Shown in pieces: positions 9,701 through 21,400 of a stretch of 64,000 bases of DNA. The position numbers and the translations under genes were made by a program. The DNA is taken from NCBI GenBank assembly GCA_009760855.2, contig WPIO01000001.1:4826501-4890500 (forward strand), read 5' to 3'. The notes under the pieces were generated by a model, which was not told the origin of the DNA, did no database searches, and saw only the letters and a program-made list of their open reading frames with translations. The number at the start of each line of letters is the position of its first letter. The first letter of the stretch is position 1. This DNA comes from Cristatella mucedo. Lineage: Eukaryota; Bryozoa; Phylactolaemata; Cristatellidae.

Positions 9701-12700
9701 ATCTCCTTCCAGGTACTTCCATGTGCTTGAAACGAAGAATATCAACGGATAAGTATGTGCGCCTTTTGCGCCATACCCTGCACATATGCAATATCTTATT
9801 TATATGTATCTCCATCTGTAACTACACAAAGTCATAAAGACTATGTGGGTGTTACCCAGGAGAGTTTTGTATAGCCCACTCACAGCCTAAGCAGCTTTCG
9901 GTACGCATCCGGTAGCCAACAGACTTCGTCTCACGCAACAAAGAGAAAGTGGGAAGCATAGCAGAGTCAGGAGACCAGTTTAGGTAGTGAGTAGCATGGA
10001 AGTAGCAGCTCAGGACTGCTGAAACGGATGAGCCATAGTCGGCAGTAGTAGAGCAGTTGTCGTTGCATAAGAGTTGTGGAAGCGAGTTCCACAGTCTAGG
10101 ACCTGCAGAGCTAAAGCTTCTGTTGCCAACGGCCTTTAAGCAGAGGAATGGGACAGCTAATTTATTGTCCACACAGGACCTGAGAGCGCGAACAGGCTGA
10201 AACTGATGCAGCATTTCAGCTAGGTACGAAGGAACCAAGCCTTGGTGGGCCTTGTGGGTCAGCATAAGAATACCGGTTGGGGCTTATACTTGGGAAATAC
10301 TTGAGACAGCCACTACCTGTGCAGAATAGTTCTAGCGAGTCTCCTCATGGTTTTTACACTCCGTCATGTCGATCCTGGTATTCTGGCCACGGCTTGCACT
10401 AGGACCGAGCTAGCAATATCCGTAGGAACCTTATCTCTGGGACACCATGCTAGTGCCCTGCCACTAATTGGCAATAGCTGGCCGAACATCTGATTCTGTA
10501 CCTCACTTGCTACAGCGCCGTGCTACATCTTCCGAGTACTTATCCTTGCATTTCCTTTTTTTTCCTTTTCTGTTCCTTCTCCCTGCACACCGAAGCCACT
10601 TCAATCGAATGCGGGATGCCTTGAAGTTTACTAGACCATAGGGACTACAAACGTCGGCTCCAGACAGGTGCTGCTATTAGGTGGCCGAGGCATATGCCTT
10701 TGCTCCATTGCAAGCTGATGTCAAAGCTGTCGTTCGAAAACTCGCTGGCCTGATGCCAGTAGCTACTTGTTTCACTTAGATTGTAGGTTTATAAAAGCTC
10801 GTGGCCGGCTGGCTAGATTCTTTTTTGGGTATGTGCCAAGTTGTGATGCACCGAGTGCCATTCTCGGTTGGTTTGGATCTGTGGTAATCAGTTGGTAGTG
10901 GACTCTCACTTCTACTCGCAGCTCACATTTTAATGCACTTATGTTGACCTAGCCCTTGTATCTTCGATTGTTTGCTTCTACACAGGGTATGTCAGTAGTT
11001 GCTTAGGCGACTGGGGACACAGCCAGTTTAGGAACACAGGGACACATAGTGGATGCTGATATAGCAGTGACCATAGTAAAGTTTAACAAACCGTGGAGTA
11101 GCTAGGTTGCAAACAATGCTCAGATATTACAGACAAGTTAGACCGTCATAAAGTGCCCCAAAACTATGCATATACCTATACTATACACCTGACACATTGC
11201 TTGTTATATCAAATAATGTTGAAGTCGTTTTTCCATAGTCTGTAAGCAGGCAGGCCCTTTCGATCATCGACAAAGCACTTTTGATTTAGAACCACCCTAG
11301 CTGATACAGGTTTCATTTGCTTGCTTTATCTTTATTGACCCTCAAGCTCATAAATTTCTGTCAGCCTGACAGCTGATACATGATCAAATTGCACTGCTGA
11401 TTAAACTGCACGAGCTGGTTAAATTGTATACTTTCTGACTGCATAGGCTGCTGATTCCAAGCGTGAAGAGTTCCGCAAGTACCTTGAGAAAGCTGGAGTC
11501 CTAGACGCACTCACAAAAGGTAAGCTTGCCTCCGGTTTATTTTTAAAACTAAACGCATTCAATGTAGGTGTTCTGCATCTGCTGATTAGGTGGTGGTTGA
11601 TGCAGCTGTATGGGTTGTTTGTTTCGCATTGTTCATTGTTTCTTCTTCGGCTCATAAGGTGAAGATTTGGCCACAATTTACGAACCGTTACAGTTATAGA
11701 CAGCTACTTTGAGAGTTTCGCTTTGTAATACACATGGTCAGTTAATGCATACGGCCTAGCCAAGCTGTGCTGCTGCTGCCGTGGATGCAGTCGCAAGCTC
11801 CACTGCCACTTGCATGTGGCATCGCTCAGATGGTAGGAGCGACGGCAGAGGTGTGACTTGGCACATTATGCTTGCTGGCGATTCTGCGGTTGCCCCTCCG
11901 ATTGCTCCGTTTGCTGAGCTTGTCGGTACTTTTTCTAGCCGAAATGCTGTGCCGTACGGCAGTCTCCATAGATACCCCCTTCACAAGTCCTTGTTATAGT
12001 TGAGAGAGCTGTCAAAATAAATTATAACTTTAATCACCCAAGTCACTCTCCTGTTGATTATCCGAGCAAATCTTAACTGGTGCATGTTACACAATAAATG
12101 TTAGGATGCCCAGTATGGAAATGCGAATGGAATATTCATATATATATTCATTCATATAAATATCAATTCATATATATATCCATTTATATAGCATCCTAAG
12201 AGAACTTAATCTTGACATATGCCACGGGGCTCGAGCCCACGACCTCGGCCAGACCTTGCTCGGGGCGAGCTTCTTAAGAATTACTGTGTGTTACGCTGGT
12301 AGTGTTCCTGCTAAAGTACTGCAGTTCACTTGTGCACATCCATTGTGGTCGGCTGGCTCTTCTACTGCTGATGCTTCCAGATAAACCGGCATGCAACCGG
12401 ACCGTGAGCACTAGCTGCAGCCACCGGGGATACAGAGCTTCCTTCCTCTCGTGCTAGGCCATGAATAATTCATTTGTATAGCACCCTAAGAGAACCTCTA
12501 CTCAGGAGCTTAGCACACTGAGTGGCCCAGACAGTGAAATCTGTGAGCTTATACTGGGGAAAGTGTGCTATATTTGCTGCGACCTCTTAATTGGGAGCAG
12601 CCTCGATTGCCTAAACCCCTGGATAAATTTAAATCGTTCGATGATCGGGTCCTCAGTTCGTTTGGACCGAAGTTGGAACTCATCTTTCGGCATTAATCAC

Positions 12701-14133
12701 CACTAGCATCGACTTTAATAGTAATGATAATAATACATTTGATAAAGCACCCTCAGAGAACTCCATTTGCTGCAAAGGAAGCACGATCGACTTTGCCTGG
12801 TTTAAATCTCAGTTAAAGATACATTAGTTCCACTCGGCTTTTGCTAAGCTCCAGTTAACATATCTTTTTCCTGTGTGCTTTGAATGCATACCTGTTCACG
12901 ATTCAGTACATGCTACTAACCAGGGGTCCTACTTGGACCATGTAAAAGACACTGGGCAGGTCTCATCTAGAGCTAGGCAAGTTTTATGACATTGCATTGG
13001 ACAATATAAACGATTCTAGTTGGATGGCTTCTCGAGATCAGGGCTATTTGGGGAGGGCATTAGTCGAACTGCAGTTGGACCCATGCTTTAGATTCTCTCG
13101 AGCATCGGTTGCTTGAATCCCACCCATACCGAAAATTGAGACATATTCGAAGCTGATTCAACTCGACTAGAATCTGTCACACCACTGGCTGGAAATATGC
13201 AATCCCCGAGCTCTAGATCAAGAATTAGGATCGGACTCCAACTTTCAGATAGTTACCTAAGCATGCCCCCTAACGCCTGCCCCTATCTGTGAGGACTGAT
13301 GACAGGAGCCTCATTCAGCCTTTAGCAGGGTAGGACTTGGCAGTGTGGTCACGTGGCTGCAGGCTCTCGAAATGGCAGACTGTGCCACACATGGATCGGT
13401 TGTAGCTACAGCAGCCCAGAGTGCTTGGAAGACACCACGGCTTCGATGTCCGTCTAAATAGCATGAAAGGACATCGGATGGTTCATCGAAAAAATGTACA
13501 TGCATTAACTCGCGATGCAGGATAGCCCTGTAATAAGTAGAGTCTGTAATAGGTAGGAGTCTTTAAGTCGAAAAATTAAGAGCAGATTATATGGTTATCT
13601 CTAACTGGCACATCGTTCTCCAGCAGTGATGCTCTAACAGAAGTCGGTGTTTATTCTATTCATTGTCCTCTGCAGTTCTCGTCGGGCTGTATGAAGAGCC
13701 CGAGAAGCCGAACAATGCTCTCGATTTTCTGAGGCAGCACCTGGGTACTGACGGGCCAGAGGCTGCCGACGTCGAAGCATTGAAGATTGAGGTCACCGAG
13801 CTTCGGCAGAAAGTGGAAAAATTGACCGAAGAGAACAGCGAGCTAAAAGCCAGGGTTCGTGGCTTCGCCGGCACTCGCTTGTGCATCGCGGCAAGCAGCC
13901 CTCCCACTGCGGCTGGCACCCATATTGTAGCCATCAGAGGGCTGAGCTCACTTCAGATTATGCAAATGCTGACTTCCTGTTGCCTTGAGAATCTCGCATT
14001 CTTGCCGGTGGGTTTTGTGTGGCACTCTTATATCATGCTATTGCTGTTCCTCGGATGTGTTGACCCACTACTGCCTCATCCGTTGCAGCTTGCACAGCTT
14101 GAGCCGGCAGCTGACGAACAGATGGCAGACTGA
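6774..14133 (+). CDS. MYCBP: c-Myc-binding protein (MYCBP / AMY-1), complete
   Basis: Exons 6774-6788, 11447-11519, 13676-13854 and 14089-14133 join in phase to 312 nt, or 103 residues plus stop, exactly the human length. The product is the small MYCBP/AMY-1 protein, which in vertebrates binds the N-terminus of c-Myc and AKAP proteins. Diagnostic blocks are AADSKREEFRKYLEKAGVLD (human AADSKREQFRRYLEKSGVLD), VLVGLYEEPEKPNNALDFL (VLVALYEEPEKPNSALDFL) and a C-terminal heptad-like stretch, VTELRQKVEKLTEENSELKA, matching the family's coiled-coil. The end, LAQLEPAADEQMAD, parallels LAQYEPPQEEKRAE. The junction after MSSYK matches human MAHYK. Introns are 4,658, 2,156 and 234 bp; the third has a weak donor, gttcgt. 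No AATAAA was found soon after the stop; a TATAAA variant is near 14236. Confidence 0.95.
7440..8020 (+). repeat. L2a LINE, 3' part, in MYCBP intron 1
   Basis: Broken reading frames give blocks such as SARLVFRNSRSFQIAPLLTD and LSIKQHTDFQSVVTHF, equivalent to the C-terminal RT-thumb/linker of L2/CR1-like LINEs (NSAARLVxxxRxxHITPLLxxLxWLPVxQR). It ends with the shared tail aatagaaagagatttgattc and attatt. It has frameshifts and stops and is not functional. Confidence 0.8.
9190..9640 (-). pseudogene. Tc1/mariner transposase C-terminus
   Basis: On the minus strand, VLMQWPGQSPDLNPITRLWS matches the highly conserved Tc1 motif WPxQSPDLNPIENLW, which leads up to the last catalytic acidic residue; here ENLW is TRLW. 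Downstream (lower coordinates) the sequence resembles the piece at 32.8-33.0 kb, including the words gtaata-agggttttctacgatgcc. A 3' fragment only, in MYCBP intron 1. Confidence 0.85.
9778..10268 (-). repeat. L2b LINE, 3' part (copy 1)
   Basis: Minus-strand reading LTHKAHQGLVPSYLAEMLHQ, SFSSAGPRLWNSLPQLL is the typical C-terminal end of L2/CR1-like LINE polyproteins (GLAPxYLxxLL ... RxFSxAxPRLWNSLP). It is almost identical to 15259-15755. The 3' end carries acaaagtcataaagactatg. It is truncated at the 5' end. Confidence 0.88.
10300..11446 (+). other. MYCBP intron 1, right part
   Basis: Nothing recognised: no transposon motif, no long open frame and no array. Confidence 0.5.
11447..11519 (+). 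CDS. MYCBP: MYCBP exon 2 (residues 6-29)
   Basis: It follows a gcatag acceptor and encodes AADSKREEFRKYLEKAGVLD then ALTK, ending G/gtaagc in phase 1. It is nearly identical to the human sequence. Confidence 0.97.
12125..12290 (-). repeat. SINE1 copy (tRNA-derived), with AT-rich lead
   Basis: Reading the minus strand, a cgaggtcgtgggctcgagcc segment (B-box-like), a gcatatgtcaag linker and an agttctcttaggatgctata tail appear in the same order as in the copies at 21.8, 45.9 and 57.4 kb. The A-box end near 12278 is damaged. The tail adjoins repeated atatat at 12137-12180. It lies in MYCBP intron 2. Confidence 0.75.
12462..12520 (-). repeat. SINE1-like tail remnant
   Basis: tttgtatagcaccctaagag followed by acctctactcagg is the reverse-complement SINE1 tail without a visible tRNA head. 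Confidence 0.5.
12718..12790 (-). repeat. L2a LINE 3'-tail remnant
   Basis: aataataatacatttgataa then agcaccctcagagaactcca is the reverse complement of the L2a 3' end. Only the tail is present. Confidence 0.7.
13676..13854 (+). CDS. MYCBP: MYCBP exon 3 (residues 30-89)
   Basis: It follows a ctctgcag acceptor. It encodes VLVGLYEEPEKP, NNALDFLRQHLGTDGPEAAD and the coiled-coil ending ENSELKAR. The donor AGG/gttcgt is weak but gives the correct phase 0. Reading on gives an unrelated extension, so splicing here is inferred from the human C-terminus. Confidence 0.93.
14089..14133 (+). CDS. MYCBP: MYCBP exon 4 (C-terminus and stop)
   Basis: After a pyrimidine-rich tract and ttgcag acceptor, the exon encodes LAQLEPAADEQMAD and TGA. 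It aligns with the human end LAQYEPPQEEKRAE. Confidence 0.9.
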   Translation, partial: LAQLEPAADEQMAD

Positions 14134-14700
14134 GGTGGACGATAAACTTCGGACCATTCTATTCATATAGTTATTCAGCTGATACATTTGCTAGGCGCAA
14201 GCGACTACACCACGTGTTGTCTCCTAAGCAACCCGTATAAAATATCAATACTCCTCAAGTATTTTTCAAGTGCTTTCTGTCACCATGCCATAACTTCACC
14301 TCCATGACACATGCATGTCCACGACCCAGTCAGAAGAACCAGCTTCAATAATTGTCTTTTCTCTGATAGATACGTACAGAGGAAGGGAGCTGCAGCTCTA
14401 TCATCAAGGTATCCGATTAATCTTCACAGGTCACAATTGGCTCTTCTGGGTATATTTTTAGTACGCTTAAAAGTAAAATGCCACCATATAGGATGTATAA
14501 CTGCATATCGTAACTACAATTAGTAGTGAACTTGCCTTTTTGGGCACCACACTATGTTGCATTTTTAAAATAGAGGTAAGGTATTTAAGTCCTTTGCTGC
14601 ATATCCCAGTAGTTGGTGGGAAAAGAATGTAGCAATATAGTCGGCTGCCATTTCTGGATTCATGCACTGGGTACTTGCTTTACGTCTGTTTGTGTCTCGT

Positions 14701-14703
<3 letters not shown>

Positions 14704-14792
<89 letters not shown>
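14704..14792. repeat. (CT)n microsatellite
   Basis: An essentially perfect CT/GA array of about 44 units, in the intergenic region 570 bp past the MYCBP stop. It makes spurious Leu-Ser and Arg-Glu open frames. Confidence 0.98.
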
Positions 14793-14794
<2 letters not shown>

Positions 14795-15258
14795 CCCTCT
14801 CCTGGCAAAAAAGGCTCCTTGCTCTTAAACCTGGCACCGTTTCTTTGTTAAAATAATACACATCTCAGCTTTCCCACTCTTGAGATGTTGCCTTAGCTAT
14901 AAATATTTATGTTTCCATATGCATCTTCTTCGATCGGCTGTGCAACTAAGATGTGTGTAGCTAACTTGCTGGAAATATGCATACAGTACTGGGTCAAACG
15001 TCTCTGTGCATAAATGCGTATTATTATAACTTTGTGCCTCAATGTGTGAGTGTGTCCTGAGACTGGAATTATTGTGGTACTATTTGTATAATGTTATTGT
15101 AAGATTGTACTATATTGGTGTTAATTTAGGGTCGCTACATTCAATATGAACCCACAGCAAGCTCCTGGTTACAAGATAAGTGGCATGTGAACGCGTGAGT
15201 GGACCTCTTTAATTGGGTACAATTGACACACTTGCCAGAATGCTCTTACATGCATACT

Positions 15259-15755
15259 CTGCACATACACAATATCTTATTTATATGTATATCCATCTGT
15301 AACAACACAAAGTCATAAAGACCATGTGGGTGTTACCCAGGAGAGTTTTGTGTAGCCCACTCACAGCCTAAGCAGCTTTCGGTACGCATTCGGTAGCCAA
15401 GAGACTTCGTCTCACGCAACAAAGAGAAAGTGGGAAGCATAGCAGAGTCAGGAGACCAGTTTAGGTAGTGAGTAGCATGGAAGTGGCTGCTCAGGACCAC
15501 TGAAACGGATGAGCCATAGTCGGCAGTAGTAGAGTAGTTGTCGTTGCATAAGAATTGTGGAAGCGAGTTCCACAGTCTTGGACCTGCAGAGCTAAAGCTT
15601 CTGTTGCCAACGGTCTTTAAGCGGAGGAATGGGACAGCTAATTTATTGTCCACACAGGACCTGAGGGTGCGAACAGGCTGAAACTGGTGCAGCAGTTTAG
15701 CTAGGTACGAAGGAGCCAAGCCGTGGCGGGCCTTGTGGGTCAGCGTAAGAACCAT
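15259..15755 (-). repeat. L2b LINE, 3' part (copy 2)
   Basis: Encodes LTHKARHGLAPSYLAKLLHQ and SFSSAGPRLWNSLPQFL on the minus strand. It differs from the 9.8-kb copy at only a few positions per hundred, so the two inserted rather recently. Same 3' end (acaaagtcataaagaccatg) and same truncation type. Confidence 0.9.
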
Positions 15756-15829
15756 GCTCTGAATATGATATATCGAACATAATAATCAACAGCCTACCTA
15801 TACAACATACTACCCGATGAGGCTTAGTA

Positions 15830-16118
15830 CCAGTCATTCTTCTGACCCAAGTCGTTTAGCTGTGCCTCTGAGATGGTGCCTTTAGTTCGTATCCAAAGCT
15901 TGGAACTCACTCCCGACTAATGTCACGACACCCCTGACTTGACATTAACAAAGAAGCTAAAAGCCTCATATTCTTCACAGCATTTGCTCGGTTTTTTATG
16001 CTCATACAAGCTGATATTGCATTTTATCACTAACCAATTGGCATGCTTCCTTTCCAGCTTATGTAAAGTGCTTAGAAAGAGACTTACTTCACTTAGGGTG
16101 TTATAAATAAAAATATAT
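15830..16118 (+). repeat. L2a LINE 3' end
   Basis: Words such as tcgtttagctgtgcctct, ggaactcactcccgactaat and gtaaagtgcttagaaagaga match the 7.4- and 31.4-kb L2a copies. It runs into a short ATT/TAA-rich tail. Frames are broken. Confidence 0.75.
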
Positions 16119-18291
16119 TACCGTTACTAACAAAACGGGTCTAAAGGCAGGAAGATCGTGGGAGTCCACCCTGAGCGAGTATATATCATTCGTATCGAGT
16201 TTATATATGTATATAGTTTATAATATATTTATATATAGACTTTATATATTATAGTTTAAATATTTTTATAGTTTATATCTCGGTTGCTCTCAAGAAAATG
16301 TCACTGCTCGTCCTCTACGTGTTTTCAGTCCTTTCTGTCAACCTAGCTTATGTACTATGTTCCTGTGGCTGGACAAAATTAAAAGACAAAGGTGTGTGCT
16401 ATGCTATGACTGAGTAGCCCTTATCATAGGAAATATATACATCTACGACTCCACTACCACTGCACATTTTCGTTAATTTCAGCCGATCGGGATATTTTTG
16501 CAACACAATGCTCAATAAAATGTTGCCACTGATTAATTGCTGAGAAAAATAAAACTGGCTAGGAAGCTTGAGCAATGCTAACAAGAATAGTCACGCTGTG
16601 TTTAAAAAGCATAAGCAGTGCTTTTCTAGATAACCTACTCCGGCAGTCATCTTCAGTCTTCATGGGATAAGGTGATAAATAATATGAATAAAGCCATGTT
16701 ATAACAATTGCAAACTCCATTTGTGGAGCTGCTTTATTAATCAGTAAGCACACAGTGCAGCTTAGCTGTCCAGTCTACCAACCAGTGAGCAAAAGCCTCA
16801 CATAAAAAGTAGGCCACAACATTAGCTAAAGTGCTCACATGAAACTTCCGGCATTCTTTAGCACAATCCAGAGCTATGAGCCTGCAACAGGATAAAAGCG
16901 AGTGCAGGAAATGCAGCTCAAGGAGTGCACCACTAACACCACAAAGATGCAATGACGTTATTTCAGGAAAGAGACGACAGCTTCACTGCAACAGTCAAAG
17001 CATCGCGAGTTGCTTCGGTATGAGCTGTAAGAAGTTAATCAGTCACAACTTTGCTGCTAGTTATAGCGAAGCGACTTCCGAGGCCATTACATTAGCTGGG
17101 CAGAAAAAAAGCCTTACGACACTGAAAGGTGGACAGTACCTGCTTAAGCCATTACTGGTGTCAGGATAGTTGGCATGAGAACAGCTAACAGTTCACTTGC
17201 GACATGCCTAGGACGACAGACTGCCTTCGACATAATGGTTCAGTCTAACGATCTGCTGCACCCTAAACACTTCAACTGAGGTGAGCAGAATGCTCTGACA
17301 TAGCTAACTCTGGTTGAGTCATAAGAGGTCGTTCCTATCCGACTGACCTATTAGAACAGCTGTGAGTAACGCGGGTTAATGATCACGTCAGTGACCCTTT
17401 CATAGCAACGTAGGCTGTTTGTGCAACTTAAGACTACGGTATGTAGACCTGAGGTGTACTGTATCCTGTAATTACGACCTAGATATCTTATAATGCCAGA
17501 TCCTGAATGGATATTTCATGGGTCGGCTGTCTAGTGGCAGTCCTTATCCCACCGAGTTTATTTGCCTGCTGCGATATTTCGCTCTTCGAGGACGGCTTGC
17601 ATTGTTCTCTGCATTCGCTGTGGTGCATTCGACTTCTGCTGTGCAGCTGCCTTAGATATACACTATATAGTTTTAAAATTAAATGAATTGGCAGCTGATC
17701 TTATTATTGCTGCTGTCGTGATGCGTTCTAGGTGGTTAGTTGTTCCACACCGGAGGGTAACCCAAATTGTGTAACTGAAATAAGAATACATCCCACAAAT
17801 CGTCTGATGATGAAGCACATCAATAGGAATGCCGAGATTTTCCAAGTGCTACGCATTTTTGCAATGCTTTAGCACAGGCAAAGGTCTGAGCACGCAAGGC
17901 CACAGTTGTAAAGCACCCCGAAGTGTGTATATCATGGAATGGGTGGATACAAGCCAGTGGTTGCAGTCTGTGAGCATGAACAAACCAGGACATTGGCAGT
18001 AAATAGATTTCACCAACCCGAAGTACTCGGATGCATGTGACACATGGGAACATTCACGAACTTTAGTGCTAATCAGTGCATCAGCCACACAGCATATCAA
18101 GAAAACAGCCAGAAATGACGACTCCAATCAGAGCTATTGCCTGCACTAAAGGCTTACAGGAGATTACAGGACGACCCGATCCGGTGATTTGTCTAGGGAC
18201 GGAAAAAGATGCAGCAGGAAGCACAGATTGGATGGAGTGATGCCCACAACACCAAACACCTTAATTGTGAAGCGATTTGTATAACCTTCAC

Positions 18292-18472
18292 TTAGAATAG
18301 CAATGGTAAAACAGATAAGAACACATGAAGACGCCAGCAGCCTATTGCCATACGGGTAGTTGACAATGCAAAGAAGTTGACCATACAGGTGGGAGAACCA
18401 CTAACCCGGCTTGAGGACCTCTCAATAACTGCAGCCTCAATTCGGCTGGCGTAAAAGCTGTTGAAGTCCAGT
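18292..18472 (-). CDS. TUBGCP2: TUBGCP2 exon 26 (C-terminus)
   Basis: Encodes LDFNSFYASRIEAAVIERSS then SRVSGSP, matching human LDFNGFYTERLERLSAERSQ. The remaining 33 or so residues are hydrophobic and match nothing recalled. A gttagt donor at 18405 could skip them to an unseen last exon, so the stop at 18292 is provisional. Confidence 0.75.
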
Positions 18473-21400
18473 CTGCAAGGTACAACCATGCAATCAAGAG
18501 TTAAAAAAGCACCCTCAAAATTAATAGGACGAAATCACAAAGAGGCGCTGGACCGTGGCGATGAAAAAGATGGCTCTCACTTAAAATTGACAGTAACTGT
18601 GCAAAGCATGCTGCAACAGACCGTGCTTCTGCAACCGACAATAAATGTAGGGCAAACGGCTGTCTAAAACAGTAAAGCACGCTTATTTACCTCATCGCGG
18701 TAGTCTAATCTGCAACAAAACACGGCCCTACACATGTGCATGCACCAACCGAGAGTTGGGCATTCGGCAGACCTCTAAATGAGCACACAGACACACACTA
18801 ACACATCCAGAGTGGCAGGCTCCTGTGAGTTATAAACCAGTTTCCAGGCACCCACAGTCCTCAGCTGTCTCATTCGAATCCAATAGTGTAAATTATCCCA
18901 TGCAAACCGGAAATCTTACCTATAGACAAGATTCATTAGCTTGTGGTCAGACGAATTGGACATGCTTAGTTCCATTATGCTGCTAAGCAGACTAACTAAC
19001 AGCATTGAGAAATTGCTGTCGAATGTGGCGATTGTGGACTCGTAGTCATCACTTCCTTCCATTTCCACATGGCTGGCCACCACACCCTAAGGCAAACAGG
19101 TCAGCAAGGAGCGACAGAAAACACAACCAATATCGGGCATCAGGCAAGCATTGCTGATGCATGAACCTGGTGAAATGATAGCAGGCGACAACAGCAGCGG
19201 ACAAAGAGTTTACAGCCCCAGTTTTTATCAACTGTCTTTTTAAGGCAGAAATAAAGCACCAGCTCAATTTGCTAATGAGAGGATTTCTTCAACGGTCACA
19301 TTTACTCGAAGAAAGGTTGCAGGCGTCCTTGTAGAAAAGAATGAGTGCTCATTGGAGGAAGTCTGCATGCACTCGAAAAACCAATGCACCGATGAGCATG
19401 TGCAGTATCTCCTAAGTACGATAGCACAGCAACACAAGAGCTACAGCAGGGAGCAACGGATGGTATAACGATGTACACAATTGCATGTGCAGCCGAGCTT
19501 GCTGATCGGGTTTGACTATAGTGCCTAATAGATACGCTAGGAGAGAAGCAATCAGCAATTCTCTGGCCAAGAACGGCAGGAGTCGATAGGAGCAAGCACC
19601 TGCTGGTCGATGTACGCACATAAAAAGTCCACGAAAACTAAGTGTTTGCTAAGCTGCAGATCTTACTGCAGCACAATCAAAGTCAGAGCAGCTTTTTCTA
19701 ACAGTGCTTAATGGGTAGCCAACAGCCTTTACCCCATGCACCTATCAAAATAATAAGTAAGAAGAGCATCTCAACTAACACGTGGGTAGAGGAAGTAAAT
19801 GGTACAGAATAAGTAGCAGCAAAGGCTATCACGAAAGGTAATTTCCTACATTGCCACGAGAAGAAAATACCATTTCTGCATAGGAATTGCAGGCGATTTT
19901 CAAAGCCAAGGAGACGTGCAGAGCAAAAGAAAAGGACAACCCTGCCACCAGCAGTCAACACAAGGAGGAAATGGCCATCTAACTTATCGTTCGGAGAGGA
20001 CGAGGGCATGAAGAAGCTGAAACAGCTCCAGCAGCTCAGCTGGTGACGAAGGAGCTGCTGCATGGAAGAGGGGCCATGCAAGTCGTAAAGAGGATTTATT
20101 TAGTGTAAGTGCAGATCGAGCAGCAACCCTACCCCCTCCCCCGAAGGTCCTACAGCAAGAGAAAGGGAGCCGTTGCTAACTGGATTACTTTGATCGGAAG
20201 ACCAGACTAGCAGCCATGCTTAGTACTAACCTTAGAGGTTGGCTGCATTTCTGGAGGCTTGCCAGAGCCGAGTCACTGTAGTCCGGTATAGAGGGGCTGA
20301 AGAGCTATGCCCTAAGACCATTACCTAACCACATCGGGCAATCAGTCCACTTTGTCAACCTACTTCAAGTGCCAGAATAAGAATCTGAACCTCACTGTGA
20401 CTAGAACAACAGACAGAGAGCACAGCTTCGCTGCATCACGCTGCACCATAACAGCAAATGAAAGTACCTTTTGGCCTTTGAGAGGCCGGTCAGTCACTAG
20501 TTAGGGAGCCTTTGGCGCTATGCATGCACACCCACACACAAGCGCCCACTCACTAACACACGTACATATCACCAACAGCTTGGCACACACCTTCAAGGTG
20601 GCAGCATGCTTTTCCGCATCTCGGCGCACCGGAAGGGCTTGCAATGTGCTGGCCATGGTAAGAGGCGATGCTTCCTGCTCGATGCTGCTGGCTTTGTACA
20701 CCCTCTGTAACACAAATTACAGCATTACAATATGCTAGCAAACCACAAAAAGAGCCATGACGTATCGGTAGGGAAAACTGATCCAAAGTGAAATGATGTC
20801 ATGTCTTAGCCCAGGTTACTAACAGCTGTCGTTAATTTATGGAAATTGTAAAAGTTCATGTGGAATGAGATACTGCCTACAATAACTCAAAAGCTTGTTG
20901 AGTCAATGTCCAAGTAGATAAATAGGAGTCATAACCATTAGAGTGAGTGCTACATTCTAATTTGCATACATTTGCCATTTTTGATGTTTTGATTGATTTA
21001 CACTATCATTTTATTTTTATGGCTTGCCAACACTCTGATAAATGTCTTAGTCATTTAAGAAGCTCTTGTAGTGTCAGCCTACCTGGCGACTCCCACGTGG
21101 GTGTGTGCATCTGCATATGGCAGCTAGAGCCTACTTCCAGTCACAAATATGTCACGTGGAGAAGCAACAGATGCATCGAAATATTTTACAAGGTGGGAAA
21201 AATAACATCCGAGTAGGTACAGCTGTGAACAGCTTCCGAAAAATTAATAATAATACATTTGTATATCGCCCTCAGAGAACTTAATCTCTTTCTAGGTACT
21301 TTATAGATGCTGTATAGAAAGCATTACCAAATGATTGGTGATAACATCCGTTGGCAGCAGGTGCCGTGTAGGCAGGTGCATGCACATGATAGACAAATCA

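Larger units (their letters stand above)
14134..18291. other. MYCBP-TUBGCP2 convergent intergenic region
   Basis: The 3' flanks of both genes. It holds a CT microsatellite, an L2b copy, an L2a 3' end and an AT-rich stretch (16185-16280). On the minus strand a tttatt (AATAAA on the TUBGCP2 strand) is near 17557, a possible polyadenylation signal. The open frame at 16876-17169 has no recognised product and no splice support. Confidence 0.6.

Noticed and set aside
13663-14133. Single 156-residue protein from the MYCBP exon 3 frame
   Set aside because: It reads through intron 3; splicing restores the conserved 103-residue protein with the correct C-terminus.
14565-14861. Arg-Glu and Leu-Ser repeat proteins
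   Set aside because: Translation of a CT/GA microsatellite; same for 56779-57210.
16876-17169. 97-codon plus-strand frame between MYCBP and TUBGCP2
   Set aside because: No recognised homology, no splice or initiation support.
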